DNA of 64,000 bases from Bacillota bacterium (GCA_023409265.1 JAEYHZ010000036.1:124001-188000); one strand, 5' to 3'; numbered from the stretch's first letter, positions 8,481 through 16,981 are shown. Translations and numbers: made by a program. The notes: generated by a model not told the origin, from the sequence alone.

Positions 8481-8786
8481 ATGAATTGTCATGGAAGTCA
8501 CAATAAAACAGATAATAAACACAAAGGGCATTTTTCACACATGCTTATGATGGTACTTTGCTGTGGTGCCCCGGTAATAATATTGCTATTGGTACCTTTT
8601 TTGCTTAATAACGGCGCCTCAGCTTTGGCAAAACCTCTTGCAGCAATAGCCCCGTTTATTTGCCCTATAATGATGGTATTTATGATTCCTATGATGCTTA
8701 AAGGGCATAAACATAATCAAGGAAAAGAAAATTGCTGCCAGGATAAAACAAATGTACAAACAGATCAGAAAAGTCTTAATAAATAA
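8481..8786 (+). CDS. Small His/Cys-rich membrane protein
   Basis: 101 residues. A His-rich N-terminus (MNCHGSHNKTDNKHKGHFSH) is followed by two hydrophobic helices (about 21-43 and 52-73) and a charged tail with HKHNQGKENCCQDK. The RBS is AAAGGATG. The His and CC ends suggest metal handling, but I recognise no named family. It lies 110 nt upstream of a two-component system and could be its accessory or target, though composition differs: this gene is AT-rich and the kinase pair is not. Confidence 0.6.
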   Translation: MNCHGSHNKTDNKHKGHFSHMLMMVLCCGAPVIILLLVPFLLNNGASALAKPLAAIAPFICPIMMVFMIPMMLKGHKHNQGKENCCQDKTNVQTDQKSLNK

Positions 8787-8896
8787 GATATTATTATTGA
8801 GGAGCTGTAAAAAACTAAGTTTGAAGTTTTAATTTAAACATTTCTTTAACAATTAATTGCTATAATTACTATAACAACCTTATAAAGGAGATGTTT

Positions 8897-9568
8897 ATGG
8901 TTAACATACTTGTTGTAGAAGATGATATAAAGCTCAATCAAATCGTTTGTACCTATCTGAACAATAGCGGGTATACTGCTAAAGGGTGCTTGAACCCGCG
9001 GGAGGCGTATGATTTGATGTATAACAACCCCTTCGATTTAATCATTTCGGACATTATGATGCCGGAAATTGATGGCTATGAATTTGCCGCAGCGGTACGG
9101 GAAATCAATAAAACTATTCCCATCCTGTTCATGACAGCGCGTGATGACATCGGATCAAAACAGAAAGGTTTTATGGCAGGAATTGACGACTATATGGTGA
9201 AGCCTATAAATATGGACGAGCTTATACTCAGGGTAGGTGCACTGATCCGCCGTGCAAACATCATGAATGAGAAAAAGCTGACAGTTGGTAAGCTTGTCAT
9301 GGACGCCGACTCCACATCCGTTACAGTGGACGGTGAGGAAGTCCCTGTAACTGTGCGGGAATTCAATATATTGTACAAGCTTCTTTCCTATCCAAAGCAA
9401 ACCTTTTCACGAGCACAGCTCATGGACGAGTTTTGGGGCCTCGAAAGCGACACCAGCTTGCGTGCTGTTGATGTTTATATAACAAAGCTCCGGGATAAGT
9501 TTTCCGGATGCGAAGGCTTCAAGATCGTTACTGTTCATGGCTTGGGATATAAGGCGGTGCTGCAGTGA
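8897..9568 (+). CDS. OmpR-family response regulator
   Basis: 223 residues: a receiver domain (1-118) with acidic pocket E8/D9/D10, phospho-acceptor D52 in IISDIMMP and the conserved Lys in MVKPIN, then a winged-helix DNA-binding domain (about 128-223) ending GLGYKAVL. The ATG at 8897 is chosen because AAAGGAG abuts the earlier ATG at 8891 too closely. It overlaps the kinase by 4 nt (GTGA), so they are translationally coupled. GC content is well above that of flanking genes, hinting at transfer. Target genes unknown. Confidence 0.92.
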   Translation: MVNILVVEDDIKLNQIVCTYLNNSGYTAKGCLNPREAYDLMYNNPFDLIISDIMMPEIDGYEFAAAVREINKTIPILFMTARDDIGSKQKGFMAGIDDYMVKPINMDELILRVGALIRRANIMNEKKLTVGKLVMDADSTSVTVDGEEVPVTVREFNILYKLLSYPKQTFSRAQLMDEFWGLESDTSLRAVDVYITKLRDKFSGCEGFKIVTVHGLGYKAVLQ

Positions 9569-10635
9569 AAATAAAACAGATCGAAACTGACAGCAGGGTT
9601 AAATCCAGGCACTACTCCTGGATGGAGTATGTGATGACATATTTTATATTACTTGTGCTGTCGGCCGGACAGTGGATGATATATAACGAATATGTGCATT
9701 TTAGAAGTATGCCGCCTGAATTTATTGCAGGTATGCTGGGGTACTGGGCGATTGTTACCGCAATCTTTGTCCTTGTCACGAACCAACAGAAGGTTCGCTC
9801 CTTTGACAGGCCTATGAGAAAGCTCAGTGAAGCTGCAAAGAAGGTGGCCGGCGGTGATTTTTCCCTATATCTGGAGCCTGCACATACAACCGATAAGTTT
9901 GATTATGTTGACGTTATGTTTGAGGATTTTAACAAGATGGTGGAAGAATTGGGTAGCATCGAAACAATGAAAAATGATTTTATCGCTAATGTGTCCCATG
10001 AGATCAAAACACCACTTTCCGTGATCCAAAGCTATGCTATGGCACTGCAAAAAGAGGATCTTTCTTCCGAACAGCGCAAAGAATATACAAATACTATTAT
10101 TACTGCATCCCAACGGCTCACTGGACTTGTGACCAACATTCTGAAACTCAATAAACTTGAAAATCAGGAGATTAAGCCTGAATCAGATGAGTATGACCTT
10201 TGCCGGCAGCTCTGTGACTGCGCTCTGAATTTTGAAGATCTGTGGGAAATGAAAAAAATCGAATTTGTAGCAGATCTGGAAGAAAGGGCTATAATCTGTG
10301 CCGACGAGAGCATGTTGGAAATTGTTTGGAACAACCTGCTATCAAATGCGCTTAAATTCACCGAACCAGGCGGCACTGTTACAATGAGGCAAACATCTGA
10401 CAAGGATAACGTGACAGTGATGGTATCCGATACCGGCTGCGGTATGAGCGAGCAAACCATGCAGCATATATTTGATAAATTTTATCAGGGCGATACCTCC
10501 CATTCACAGGAAGGCAATGGGCTGGGCCTTCCGCTTGCACTTAAGGTAATTGAGCTATCGGGCGGTAACATTTCGGTTTTCAGTAAATCAGGAAAAGGCA
10601 CTACATTTACTGTGAAGCTCAGGATTAGTAAATAA
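9565..10635 (+). CDS. Two-component sensor histidine kinase
   Basis: 356 residues. Two membrane helices (about 23-41 and 52-72) flank a very short outer loop. A HAMP-like segment (about 83-130) follows, then HisKA with H145 in NVSHEIKTPLS and an HATPase domain with N (NNLLSNALKF), G1 (DTGCGM) and G2 (GNGLGLPLAL) boxes. The GTG start overlaps the regulator stop. With almost no extracellular domain it probably senses the membrane or an associated protein, as in the antibiotic- or envelope-stress kinases; this is inference. A terminator follows. Confidence 0.92.
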   Translation: MKIKQIETDSRVKSRHYSWMEYVMTYFILLVLSAGQWMIYNEYVHFRSMPPEFIAGMLGYWAIVTAIFVLVTNQQKVRSFDRPMRKLSEAAKKVAGGDFSLYLEPAHTTDKFDYVDVMFEDFNKMVEELGSIETMKNDFIANVSHEIKTPLSVIQSYAMALQKEDLSSEQRKEYTNTIITASQRLTGLVTNILKLNKLENQEIKPESDEYDLCRQLCDCALNFEDLWEMKKIEFVADLEERAIICADESMLEIVWNNLLSNALKFTEPGGTVTMRQTSDKDNVTVMVSDTGCGMSEQTMQHIFDKFYQGDTSHSQEGNGLGLPLALKVIELSGGNISVFSKSGKGTTFTVKLRISK

Positions 10636-10679
10636 CCAGGTACTTTTGCAAATACAACATAAAAGCAGTATAAAGATAG

Positions 10680-10716
10680 AACAGTTTTCCAAATTCGGAA
10701 GGCTGTTTTTTTTAAT
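10680..10716 (+). terminator. Terminator of the two-component operon
   Basis: AACAG-TTTTCC pairs with GGAAG-GCTGTT around AAATTC, followed by a run of eight T. Confidence 0.8.
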
Positions 10717-10782
10717 TAACATTTCTCAAACATTTCAGCAACAAATTGTAAATATCTGAATTGTAAACTAAACACATCAAGT

Positions 10783-10902
10783 GGAAGAAAGGTAATCAAA
10801 GAAGGTAAAAACCAGAGCGCCAAAGTAACACCTTTGATTGATAAAAAGTACGATGAAATTTATGAGGTGTACGAGAAGGCTAATGGATTATTGCACAAAT
10901 AA
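10783..10902 (+). pseudogene. C-terminal remnant, probably an FGGY sugar kinase
   Basis: An open frame ends with KVTPLIDKKYDEIYEVYEKA and a few more residues before TAA at 10900-10902. The pattern of two Tyr-based repeats (YDEIYEVYEKA) resembles the very end of xylulokinase-like FGGY kinases. There is no start and no upstream domain, so it is a leftover of a deleted gene. Family assignment rests on one short motif. Confidence 0.4.
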
Positions 10903-10938
10903 TTTATGAGACATAATTTTAGGCAAAATGGAACTAAG

Positions 10939-10997
10939 ACTAACATGAAACTAACATGTAAACTAACATGAAAACTACCATGAAAACTAACATATGG
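10939..10997. repeat. Five tandem 11-12 bp repeats before the SDR gene
   Basis: Units of consensus ACTAACATGAAA begin at 10939, 10950, 10962, 10974 and 10986; the first has 11 bp and the fourth and fifth carry changes (ACTACCATG, ACTAACATATGG). The last unit runs into the ribosome binding site of the SDR gene. Each unit brings an ATG. It could be an iteron-like operator or a slippage-prone leader. Confidence 0.8.
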
Positions 10998-11009
10998 AGG
11001 AGATAAATT

Positions 11010-11810
11010 ATGAAAGCAAATGATAAGGTAATAGTTGTAACTGGGGGAGGCAACGGCGTAGGCAGGGAATTGGTATTAAAGCTTCTGGAAAAGGGTGCGT
11101 CTGTTGCAGCGGTGGATATTAATAAACAGGCATTAGAGGAAACCATGCGGATTGCAGGTAATACTCCCAAATTGTCTTTGCATGTATTTGATATCACCAA
11201 TAATGAAGCGATCCTTAGGTTAGTGGATGATGTTGTTGCAAAGTATGGAAAGGTTGATGGCATTATAAACAACGCAGGTATTATACAGCCCTTTATAGAA
11301 CTGAAAGAATTAAAATTTGATCAAATCGACCGCGTTATGAATGTCAATTATTACGGTACATTAAACATGATCAAAGCTTTTTTACCCATTCTGCAAAAAA
11401 GGCCTGAAGCGCACATTGTTAATATTTCCAGTATGGGCGGTTTCCTGCCGGTACCCGGCCAAACCGTATACGGAGCATCCAAAGCAGCAGTCAGAATGCT
11501 CTCTGAAGCGCTTTACGCTGAGCTTATTAACACTAATATCCATGTAACTGTTGTTATTCCCGGAGGAATTGCGACAGATATCAAGAAAAACTCAAATGCC
11601 AGCAGTAAATCAGCAACTAAGGAAGAGAAAAACTCAAAAATTCTCTTATCTTCTGCTAAAGCCGCCAGTCTCATACTGAAAGGGATGGAAACCAACAAGT
11701 ATAAAATGATCATAGGAATGGATGCAAATCTCATGCATTTGTTGTATAGTTTCAGTCCGAAAGCAGCCATTTCCCTGATGAATAAAGTCATGGCATCAAA
11801 TAGTCACTAA
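11010..11810 (+). CDS. Short-chain dehydrogenase/reductase
   Basis: 266 residues of classical SDR type: cofactor motif TGGGNGVG (11-18), D36 in AAVDIN favouring NAD(H), NNAG (87-90), catalytic serine near 140 (ISSM) and Y154-x-x-x-K158 in VYGASKA. The substrate is unknown; the C-terminal half looks like the broad-range SDR group often found beside monooxygenases. GGAGGAG precedes the ATG. The tandem repeat array directly upstream suggests unusual control. A 17-codon open frame follows with its own RBS. Confidence 0.88.
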   Translation: MKANDKVIVVTGGGNGVGRELVLKLLEKGASVAAVDINKQALEETMRIAGNTPKLSLHVFDITNNEAILRLVDDVVAKYGKVDGIINNAGIIQPFIELKELKFDQIDRVMNVNYYGTLNMIKAFLPILQKRPEAHIVNISSMGGFLPVPGQTVYGASKAAVRMLSEALYAELINTNIHVTVVIPGGIATDIKKNSNASSKSATKEEKNSKILLSSAKAASLILKGMETNKYKMIIGMDANLMHLLYSFSPKAAISLMNKVMASNSH

Positions 11811-11826
11811 CGTATCGGAGGTCAAT

Positions 11827-11880
11827 ATGAGCGGATCTTTTAACACTCCTATGGGTGAGATGGAAAAAATAGAACAATAA
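11827..11880 (+). CDS. 17-codon open frame, probably truncated gene start
   Basis: ATG at 11827 follows GGAGG and reads MSGSFNTPMGEMEKIEQ, then stops. It sits 16 nt after the SDR gene as if it were the next cistron. It is too short for a family call and may be the surviving 5' end of a deleted gene. Confidence 0.3.
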   Translation: MSGSFNTPMGEMEKIEQ

Positions 11881-11887
11881 ATAAAAG

Positions 11888-11938
11888 TATTATCGATAAT
11901 AAGAATATATTGACAGTCATAAACTGTTCGATTATCAT
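11888..11938 (+). promoter_or_regulatory. Palindrome and consensus promoter of the Cys-rich ArsR-like gene
   Basis: A perfect 14-bp palindrome, TATTATCGATAATA, occupies 11888-11901. TTGACA (11910-11915) and TATCAT (11933-11938) follow with 17-bp spacing. The expected transcription start, 7 nt past the -10 box, falls on the A of the ATG at 11945, so the mRNA should be leaderless. GTTC and GAAC half sites (11926-11929, 11940-11943) flank the -10 box and could be an operator. Confidence 0.7.
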
Positions 11939-11944
11939 AGAACT

Positions 11945-12253
11945 ATGAAAACATTAGATTTAGTAAAAATATTTAAAGCACTGTCATGTGAACAAAGATT
12001 GAATTTATTTAAAGCCTTGTACGAGTGGTGTGCAGAAGGCGAATGTATGGATGGGGACTATACGTGTACAGACGGCATTGAAAAATGTTTTACAAAAGCC
12101 TGTTGCTGTATGAACTTGTCTCGTTCAACTATTTCTCATCATTTTAAAGAATTGCAGAATGCAGGTTTAATTACTTATACCCGAAAAGGGCAAAGCTTTA
12201 TGTGTAAAATAAACAAGGAAGCAATTCTTGCAATACAGAATTTCTTAAAATAA
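11945..12253 (+). CDS. ArsR-family regulator with Cys-rich insertion
   Basis: 102 residues. The ArsR winged helix is clear (VKIFKALSCEQRLNLFKALY at the start, LSRSTISHHFKELQNAGLIT as recognition helix). Between the second and third helices lies an inserted loop of about 28 residues with Cys at 29, 34, 41, 48, 53, 54 and 55; C15 and C87 make nine in all. This is a likely metal, metalloid or redox sensor. No Shine-Dalgarno is present and the promoter predicts a leaderless message. It precedes a glutathione-synthesis pair in the same direction, so it may control thiol production; that is inference. Confidence 0.8.
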   Translation: MKTLDLVKIFKALSCEQRLNLFKALYEWCAEGECMDGDYTCTDGIEKCFTKACCCMNLSRSTISHHFKELQNAGLITYTRKGQSFMCKINKEAILAIQNFLK

Positions 12254-12351
12254 TTTTTTTCTGATATATTTGTGTCGGGAAAAAATTTTGCTATTATTGT
12301 TCGATGATTATAAAACAATAGAATATAAATTTACTTATTTGAGAGGATATT

Positions 12352-13842
12352 ATGAAATGGAAGTTTGAAAATGTATTAGACATAATTGCAAAAACAGACA
12401 GTAGGCTTTTGCTAAAAGGTAAATGGGGTATTGAGAGAGAAGCCCAAAGAGTGAATGAAAATGGGTATTTAGCATTAACCAATCACCCAGCAGCATTTGG
12501 AAACAAGCTTGAAAACAGGGAGATTACTACTGATTTTTCTGAAAGTCAAATTGAACTTATTACTCCGCCGCTTTCCTCTGTTGAGAAGGTTTATAAGTAT
12601 CTGGAAGTGCTGACTTTAAAGGTTAGTGACGAACTTAAAAGTGAGTTATTATGGCCATTAAGCATGCCTCCAAGGTTACCTTCAGAAGAATTTATTCCGA
12701 TTTCAAAATTTGATGGTACCGCGGAAGGTAGAGAAAAGGAAATATACAGACTTGGACTTGCAACCCGCTATGGGAAAAAAATGCAAATGATTTCAGGTAT
12801 ACATTTTAATTTATCCTTCAGCGAAGAGTTAATTGATGTCTTACATGAACATTTTGGTAACGGAGAAGATAGAAATGAGTTTACTGATAAAATATATTTT
12901 TCAATGGCAAGAAACTTTCTAAGATTTCGTTGGCTATTGATATACCTATTTGGAGCATCTCCTTCTACAGATCATACATTTAATTCTGTAGTTCATAATG
13001 AACTACAGACAATTAGAAAATGTTGTCCTGAATGCTGCAATCCTATTAACAAATATAAGAAGTACGCAACTTCCTTACGTGTAAGTCGTTTTGGTTATTC
13101 AAATGATGAACAGGGTAAGTTTACAGTTTCATACAATAGTAAATCTGAATATTTGCTAAGTATCAGAAAAATGTTGAAAACCAAAAGCAAAAAGTACTCC
13201 AAAATTGGAATGTTCAAAGATGGGAAACAAGTTCAGCTTAACGAAAATATTCTTCAAAAAGACAGTGAATTTTATTCTGCAATACGTTTAAAACAAGTTA
13301 CTGAAAAAGGAGAAAGTCAGCTGGAGGCTCTTGAAAAAAGAGGTGTAAAGTATGCTGAAGTTCGAATTATAGATGTTAATCCTTATGATAGAGCAGGAAT
13401 TAGTCTTGAACAAATGTATTTTTTACAGATTTTTATGCTCTATTGTCTTTTGGAAAAAGGTAGTTATATACAAAGAAAAGAGTTAAATCTGATAAATAAA
13501 AATCATAACTTGATTGTTCTTTCGGGCAGAAAGAATAAGCTTTTTCTTTACCGGTACACTGGAGGGCAGGTATTGTTAGAAGATTGGGGACAGCACATTT
13601 TCGGAAAACTATTTCAAATAGCAAAGGTTATGGATGCTGCCGGAAACTGCAGCAAATACACCGAGTGTGCTGTTAACGAATTTATAAAGCTCACAGATAA
13701 ATCACTGCTTCCCTCAAATAAAATTACAAACCATATTAAGCTGAATGGAGATACTTTTATCACCTTTGGAATAAGAAAGGCATTAGAATACAAAAATCAT
13801 AACAATATAGAGGAGGGACTAAAAAATGTTGAAGGGTTATGA
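12352..13842 (+). CDS. gshA: Glutamate-cysteine ligase (GshA part of a split GshF)
   Basis: 496 residues matching the N-terminal half of bifunctional GshF: GKWGIEREAQRVNENGYLAL (about 23-42) with the glutamate-binding EREA, ITTDFSESQIELITPP (about 57-72), HFNLSFSEELI, and RSLR/SRFGYSN near 240. It joins L-glutamate and L-cysteine using ATP, the first step to gamma-Glu-Cys and glutathione, in the cytoplasm. GAGAGG lies before the ATG. It overlaps the following ATP-grasp gene by 17 nt. In many Firmicutes the two activities are fused; clostridia with separate genes are known. Confidence 0.9.
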   Translation: MKWKFENVLDIIAKTDSRLLLKGKWGIEREAQRVNENGYLALTNHPAAFGNKLENREITTDFSESQIELITPPLSSVEKVYKYLEVLTLKVSDELKSELLWPLSMPPRLPSEEFIPISKFDGTAEGREKEIYRLGLATRYGKKMQMISGIHFNLSFSEELIDVLHEHFGNGEDRNEFTDKIYFSMARNFLRFRWLLIYLFGASPSTDHTFNSVVHNELQTIRKCCPECCNPINKYKKYATSLRVSRFGYSNDEQGKFTVSYNSKSEYLLSIRKMLKTKSKKYSKIGMFKDGKQVQLNENILQKDSEFYSAIRLKQVTEKGESQLEALEKRGVKYAEVRIIDVNPYDRAGISLEQMYFLQIFMLYCLLEKGSYIQRKELNLINKNHNLIVLSGRKNKLFLYRYTGGQVLLEDWGQHIFGKLFQIAKVMDAAGNCSKYTECAVNEFIKLTDKSLLPSNKITNHIKLNGDTFITFGIRKALEYKNHNNIEEGLKNVEGL

Positions 13843-14812
13843 GGCATTAGAGTTATCAACTCAAATGATTATCAAAGAGGCAATGAGCAGGAACATTGAA
13901 ATCGAAGTTTTAGATTGGGATGATAATTTTATTAGATTAAAAAAGGGAGGCAGGATAGAATATTTGAAGCAGGCAACACGTACATCAATTGACACATATA
14001 TTTCTCCTTTAATTATGGAAAACAAAGAGGTTACAAAACTTATTCTGAGAGAAAAAGGGCTTAGTGTCCCTGATGGTGTAACTATTAAAAACAGTGACGA
14101 TTATAAGACGAAGATTTTAAGGTTCCAGGGAAAAGACATCGTTATTAAGCCTAAATCAACAAACTTCGGTCAAGGAGTAGTTATATTGAAGAATCCTTAT
14201 AAAGAGTATGATGTAATAAATGCACTAGAGCAGGCATTTCAGTATGATCATTCTGTTTTGATTGAAGAATATATTTCAGGAAAAGAATATAGGTTTCTAG
14301 TAATTGGTAACGAGGTTGCAGCTATACTTCACAGAGTTCCGGCTAATGTTACAGGAGATGGCAAGCACACAATTGCAGAGCTTGTTGAGGAAAAGAATAA
14401 GGATCCTTTAAGAGGAAAAGGGTATGTGAGACCACTTGAAAAGATAGCTTTAGACCATATTGAGAAAGATTTTCTGGCATATCAGGGTAAAGCATTTAAT
14501 ACTATACCTGAGAATAACGAAATAGTATATCTGCGTGAAAATTCAAATATTAGCACTGGTGGGGACAGCATAGACTTCACTGATGCTATTATTGATGAGT
14601 ATAAAAAAATTGCTGTGGAGGCTGCAAAGGCTGTTGGAGCCAAGATTTGCGGTGCAGATATTATCATTCGCGATATTAAGGAAAGTCCAACCAATGAAAA
14701 TCACAGTATTATTGAATTAAATTTTAATCCGGCACTTCATATCCATGATTTTCCATACAAAGGGAAGAACAGACATGTGGAAAAAAAGGTACTTGAGATT
14801 TTGGGTTTTTAA
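13826..14812 (+). CDS. Glutathione synthase ATP-grasp (GshB part of a split GshF)
   Basis: 328 residues with an ATP-grasp fold: KDIVIKPKSTNFGQGVVILK (about 110-130) as ATP-binding lysine and loop, VLIEEYISGKEYRFLVIGNE, then NISTGGDSIDF and GADIIIRD near the C-terminus with the metal-binding ELNFNP. This is the C-terminal half of GshF, which adds glycine to gamma-Glu-Cys. It has its own strong GAGGAGG ribosome binding site inside the end of gshA, so the split is a real gene structure and not a sequencing frameshift. The pair forms one operon behind the Cys-rich ArsR-like gene. Confidence 0.88.
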   Translation: MLKGYEALELSTQMIIKEAMSRNIEIEVLDWDDNFIRLKKGGRIEYLKQATRTSIDTYISPLIMENKEVTKLILREKGLSVPDGVTIKNSDDYKTKILRFQGKDIVIKPKSTNFGQGVVILKNPYKEYDVINALEQAFQYDHSVLIEEYISGKEYRFLVIGNEVAAILHRVPANVTGDGKHTIAELVEEKNKDPLRGKGYVRPLEKIALDHIEKDFLAYQGKAFNTIPENNEIVYLRENSNISTGGDSIDFTDAIIDEYKKIAVEAAKAVGAKICGADIIIRDIKESPTNENHSIIELNFNPALHIHDFPYKGKNRHVEKKVLEILGF

Positions 14813-15035
14813 TAAAGGATGGCAGTGTTAAACTTTTTTAAAATATTTGATGCAGGAACCTATGAAATTAAAACCTACATTATGATATGTGTATAATTAT
14901 ATTTGTAAGAAGTCCAAACATTTGAATATCCCAAGAAGTAAGAGCAGGAAAAAAAGAAAATGACAATTTTTAGGTTTTATGGTAACATTAAAATTGATAA
15001 CAAGCGTGATAAACAGGAATTTATAGGAGAAAACA

Positions 15036-15539
15036 ATGATATTTAAATCAGAAAGCTTAAGCTTTAGGTTAATTGAGCAGGGGGATTTGGACGAGCTTTT
15101 CAACAACGTTTGGGGCAACAGTGAGACAATGCGCTTCTGTGGAGGCGTGACTACAAAAGAGGAAATTCCTCAAATTATAGAATACAGCCGTAGTCAGTAT
15201 AACACACATGGCAATGCAATTTTCGCGGTAATAAAAAACGATAAGTTCTTGGGCATTTGTGGAGGAAAGCTTGACGAGGATGACCCACTTCATGTTGAGC
15301 TGATTATTCACCTTGCAAAAGAATACCAGCATCAGGGCTATGGTACAGAAGCTTTGAAAGCATACGTTGAATGGCTCAAGGCCGGCAAAAGGGCTACCTA
15401 TATATATGCTTCAGTACACCCTGACAATCAGGCTTCGCTAAACATGACAAAAAAATGCGGCCTTGTTCAATGCGGTTTCAGGCAGTATGAGGATACAGGC
15501 TTTGTGGATGAACCATATTTCGAGCTTAATCTTGATTAG
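15036..15539 (+). CDS. GNAT N-acetyltransferase (RimJ/RimL-like)
   Basis: 167 residues. The core acetyl-CoA binding motif A is EYQHQGYGTEALKAYVEWLK (about 91-110), preceded by the FLGICGGKLDEDD strand pair and followed by SVHPDNQASLNMTKKCGL, typical of the RimJ/RimL and spermidine-acetyltransferase branch. The acceptor (ribosomal protein, small amine or drug) cannot be read from sequence. GGAG lies 6 nt before the ATG. It is a single gene; the 220 nt upstream hold a TATAAT-containing promoter-like stretch at about 14890 and no other gene. Confidence 0.85.
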   Translation: MIFKSESLSFRLIEQGDLDELFNNVWGNSETMRFCGGVTTKEEIPQIIEYSRSQYNTHGNAIFAVIKNDKFLGICGGKLDEDDPLHVELIIHLAKEYQHQGYGTEALKAYVEWLKAGKRATYIYASVHPDNQASLNMTKKCGLVQCGFRQYEDTGFVDEPYFELNLD

Positions 15540-15726
15540 AGCAATTAGAGATATAAATGTTACGAAACTAACCGAGTATGGGTATCAAGTTGGAAGAATC
15601 TCCATAAAAGGACAGACTATTGTTTTCAGTAGGATTGGCTAACCAAATTTGCCAGGAAGTTATAAATTGTGGATTGCTTGATGTGACTAAAAATAAACAA
15701 GAACTTGTTTTTTATAAATTCAGTAA
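15540..15726. other. Intergenic tail with a possible gene fragment
   Basis: One plus-strand frame reads AIRDINVTKLTEYGYQVGRI and onwards to QTIVFSRIG and a stop at about 15643. It has protein-like composition and no start, so it may be the end of a lost gene. I cannot name it. The remainder lies downstream of the converging MraY-like gene. Confidence 0.25.
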
Positions 15727-16674
15727 TTATATCAAAAACAGTTCCCTATATATCCAGGATAACAGAGCACACAACCAGGATATCAAACCAAATACTATTA
15801 CTATCTTGTTTTCTGACCATTGATATTTTAGCCCAAAGTGATAGTGTATTGGGGACATTTTAAATAATCTTTTTCCTGTTAATTTAAAAGATGATACTTG
15901 CAAGATTACAGATAGTTGTTCTGCAAAATATACAAAAAATAATACTGGAATGAGAATCTCTACTTTTTCAATAATGGCAAGAAAAGATAATGATCCTCCT
16001 ATTGCCAAGGAACCTGTATCACCCATAAACCCTTTTGCAGGATATAAATTATAAAGTAGGAAACCAAGAAGACTCCCGATCATAGCTATACAAAAAATCT
16101 TAACTTCATATTTGTCTGAAATTACAAAGAAGAAAAAATAAGTGGGAATTGCTACTACTCCAAGTAATCCATCCAAGCCGTCAGTAAAATTTATAGCGTT
16201 GGCAGATCCAACAATAAAAAGAGTAATTAATATTATATAAGCTTGAGCAGGTATTGTAAGAGAGAACGATTTAACTAATGAAATGTTTGTATTTAAATCA
16301 TAACTATAAATTAAATAGAACAGTAAAGATCCAGTAAAAAGAAATTGAAAAAACAGCTTAGTCTTTCCTGAAATTCCACCCGGGTCTTGACGCGATGCTT
16401 TCCAAAAGTCATCAGCAAAACCAATTAAGCTAAATAGAATGAATGTAACAGTTAAAAAAAATGATATTTTATTAGGTTTAAAAAGCAGTGAGACCCCACA
16501 ACCTAGTAAAAAGATTGCACCAAGCATCAATGGGGTACCTTTCTTCTTTTGATGGTTTGATGGTAGTTCTTGTCTTATTGGTTGAGTTAAATTGAAAAAT
16601 TTCAATACAGAAAGTAAAACAGGTGACAAAACCGCTACCGCTACAAATGAAATTATTGCCGGAACATAAGTCAT
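15727..16674 (-). CDS. MraY-like phospho-sugar transferase (stand-alone paralogue)
   Basis: 315 residues, about ten membrane helices. MraY signatures are present: the Asp pair in IGFADDFWK, NAINFTDGLDG, GFMGDTGSLAIGG and the His-rich MSPIHYHFGLKYQW loop. The family moves phospho-MurNAc-pentapeptide (or a related UDP-sugar phosphate) to undecaprenyl phosphate at the inner membrane face. It lies outside any mur/dcw cluster, so it is probably a second copy or an enzyme for another wall or surface polymer. No partner gene flanks it. The start ATG at 16674 follows AAAGGAG (minus strand). Confidence 0.82.
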   Translation of the reverse strand: MTYVPAIISFVAVAVLSPVLLSVLKFFNLTQPIRQELPSNHQKKKGTPLMLGAIFLLGCGVSLLFKPNKISFFLTVTFILFSLIGFADDFWKASRQDPGGISGKTKLFFQFLFTGSLLFYLIYSYDLNTNISLVKSFSLTIPAQAYIILITLFIVGSANAINFTDGLDGLLGVVAIPTYFFFFVISDKYEVKIFCIAMIGSLLGFLLYNLYPAKGFMGDTGSLAIGGSLSFLAIIEKVEILIPVLFFVYFAEQLSVILQVSSFKLTGKRLFKMSPIHYHFGLKYQWSENKIVIVFGLISWLCALLSWIYRELFLI

Positions 16675-16981
16675 TTATGTACTCCTTTGGAATTTTATAA
16701 AACGTAAATATTATATCACGAATTAGATACTTTCTTCATATCTTTATAATATATTTCCTATATAACAACTTAAATAAGCTGCATATTTTCATAGTATGCA
16801 GTTTTATTATGCCTGCAATCCGCTTGTGTTGCTTCGCAATCAGCTGGTATCATGATGGATATTCTGTTTTAGTGTTTTAATGTGTATAATAAGAAGTGCT
16901 TTATATCAGTAATAAATGACGAAGGTATTTATATTTCTGTCCCCTGCTATTATAATCGAATACGAATTTTAGTTTTCTCTA
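16675..16981. other. Intergenic region without a gene
   Basis: Between divergent mraY-like and merR-like genes. A small hairpin, CTGCATA with TATGCAG followed by TTTTATT, lies at 16779-16808 and could act as a terminator on the plus strand, though no gene ends there. I see nothing else. Confidence 0.4.

Noticed and set aside
10919..10997. CRISPR-like repeat array
   Set aside because: The 12-bp units are adjacent without spacers; it is a simple tandem repeat.
15620..15823. 67-codon plus-strand frame
   Set aside because: It overlaps the C-terminus of the MraY-like gene on the other strand and lacks motifs.
16779..16808. Terminator upstream of the MerR gene
   Set aside because: The hairpin is short (7 bp) and no plus-strand gene ends before it; kept only as a note.
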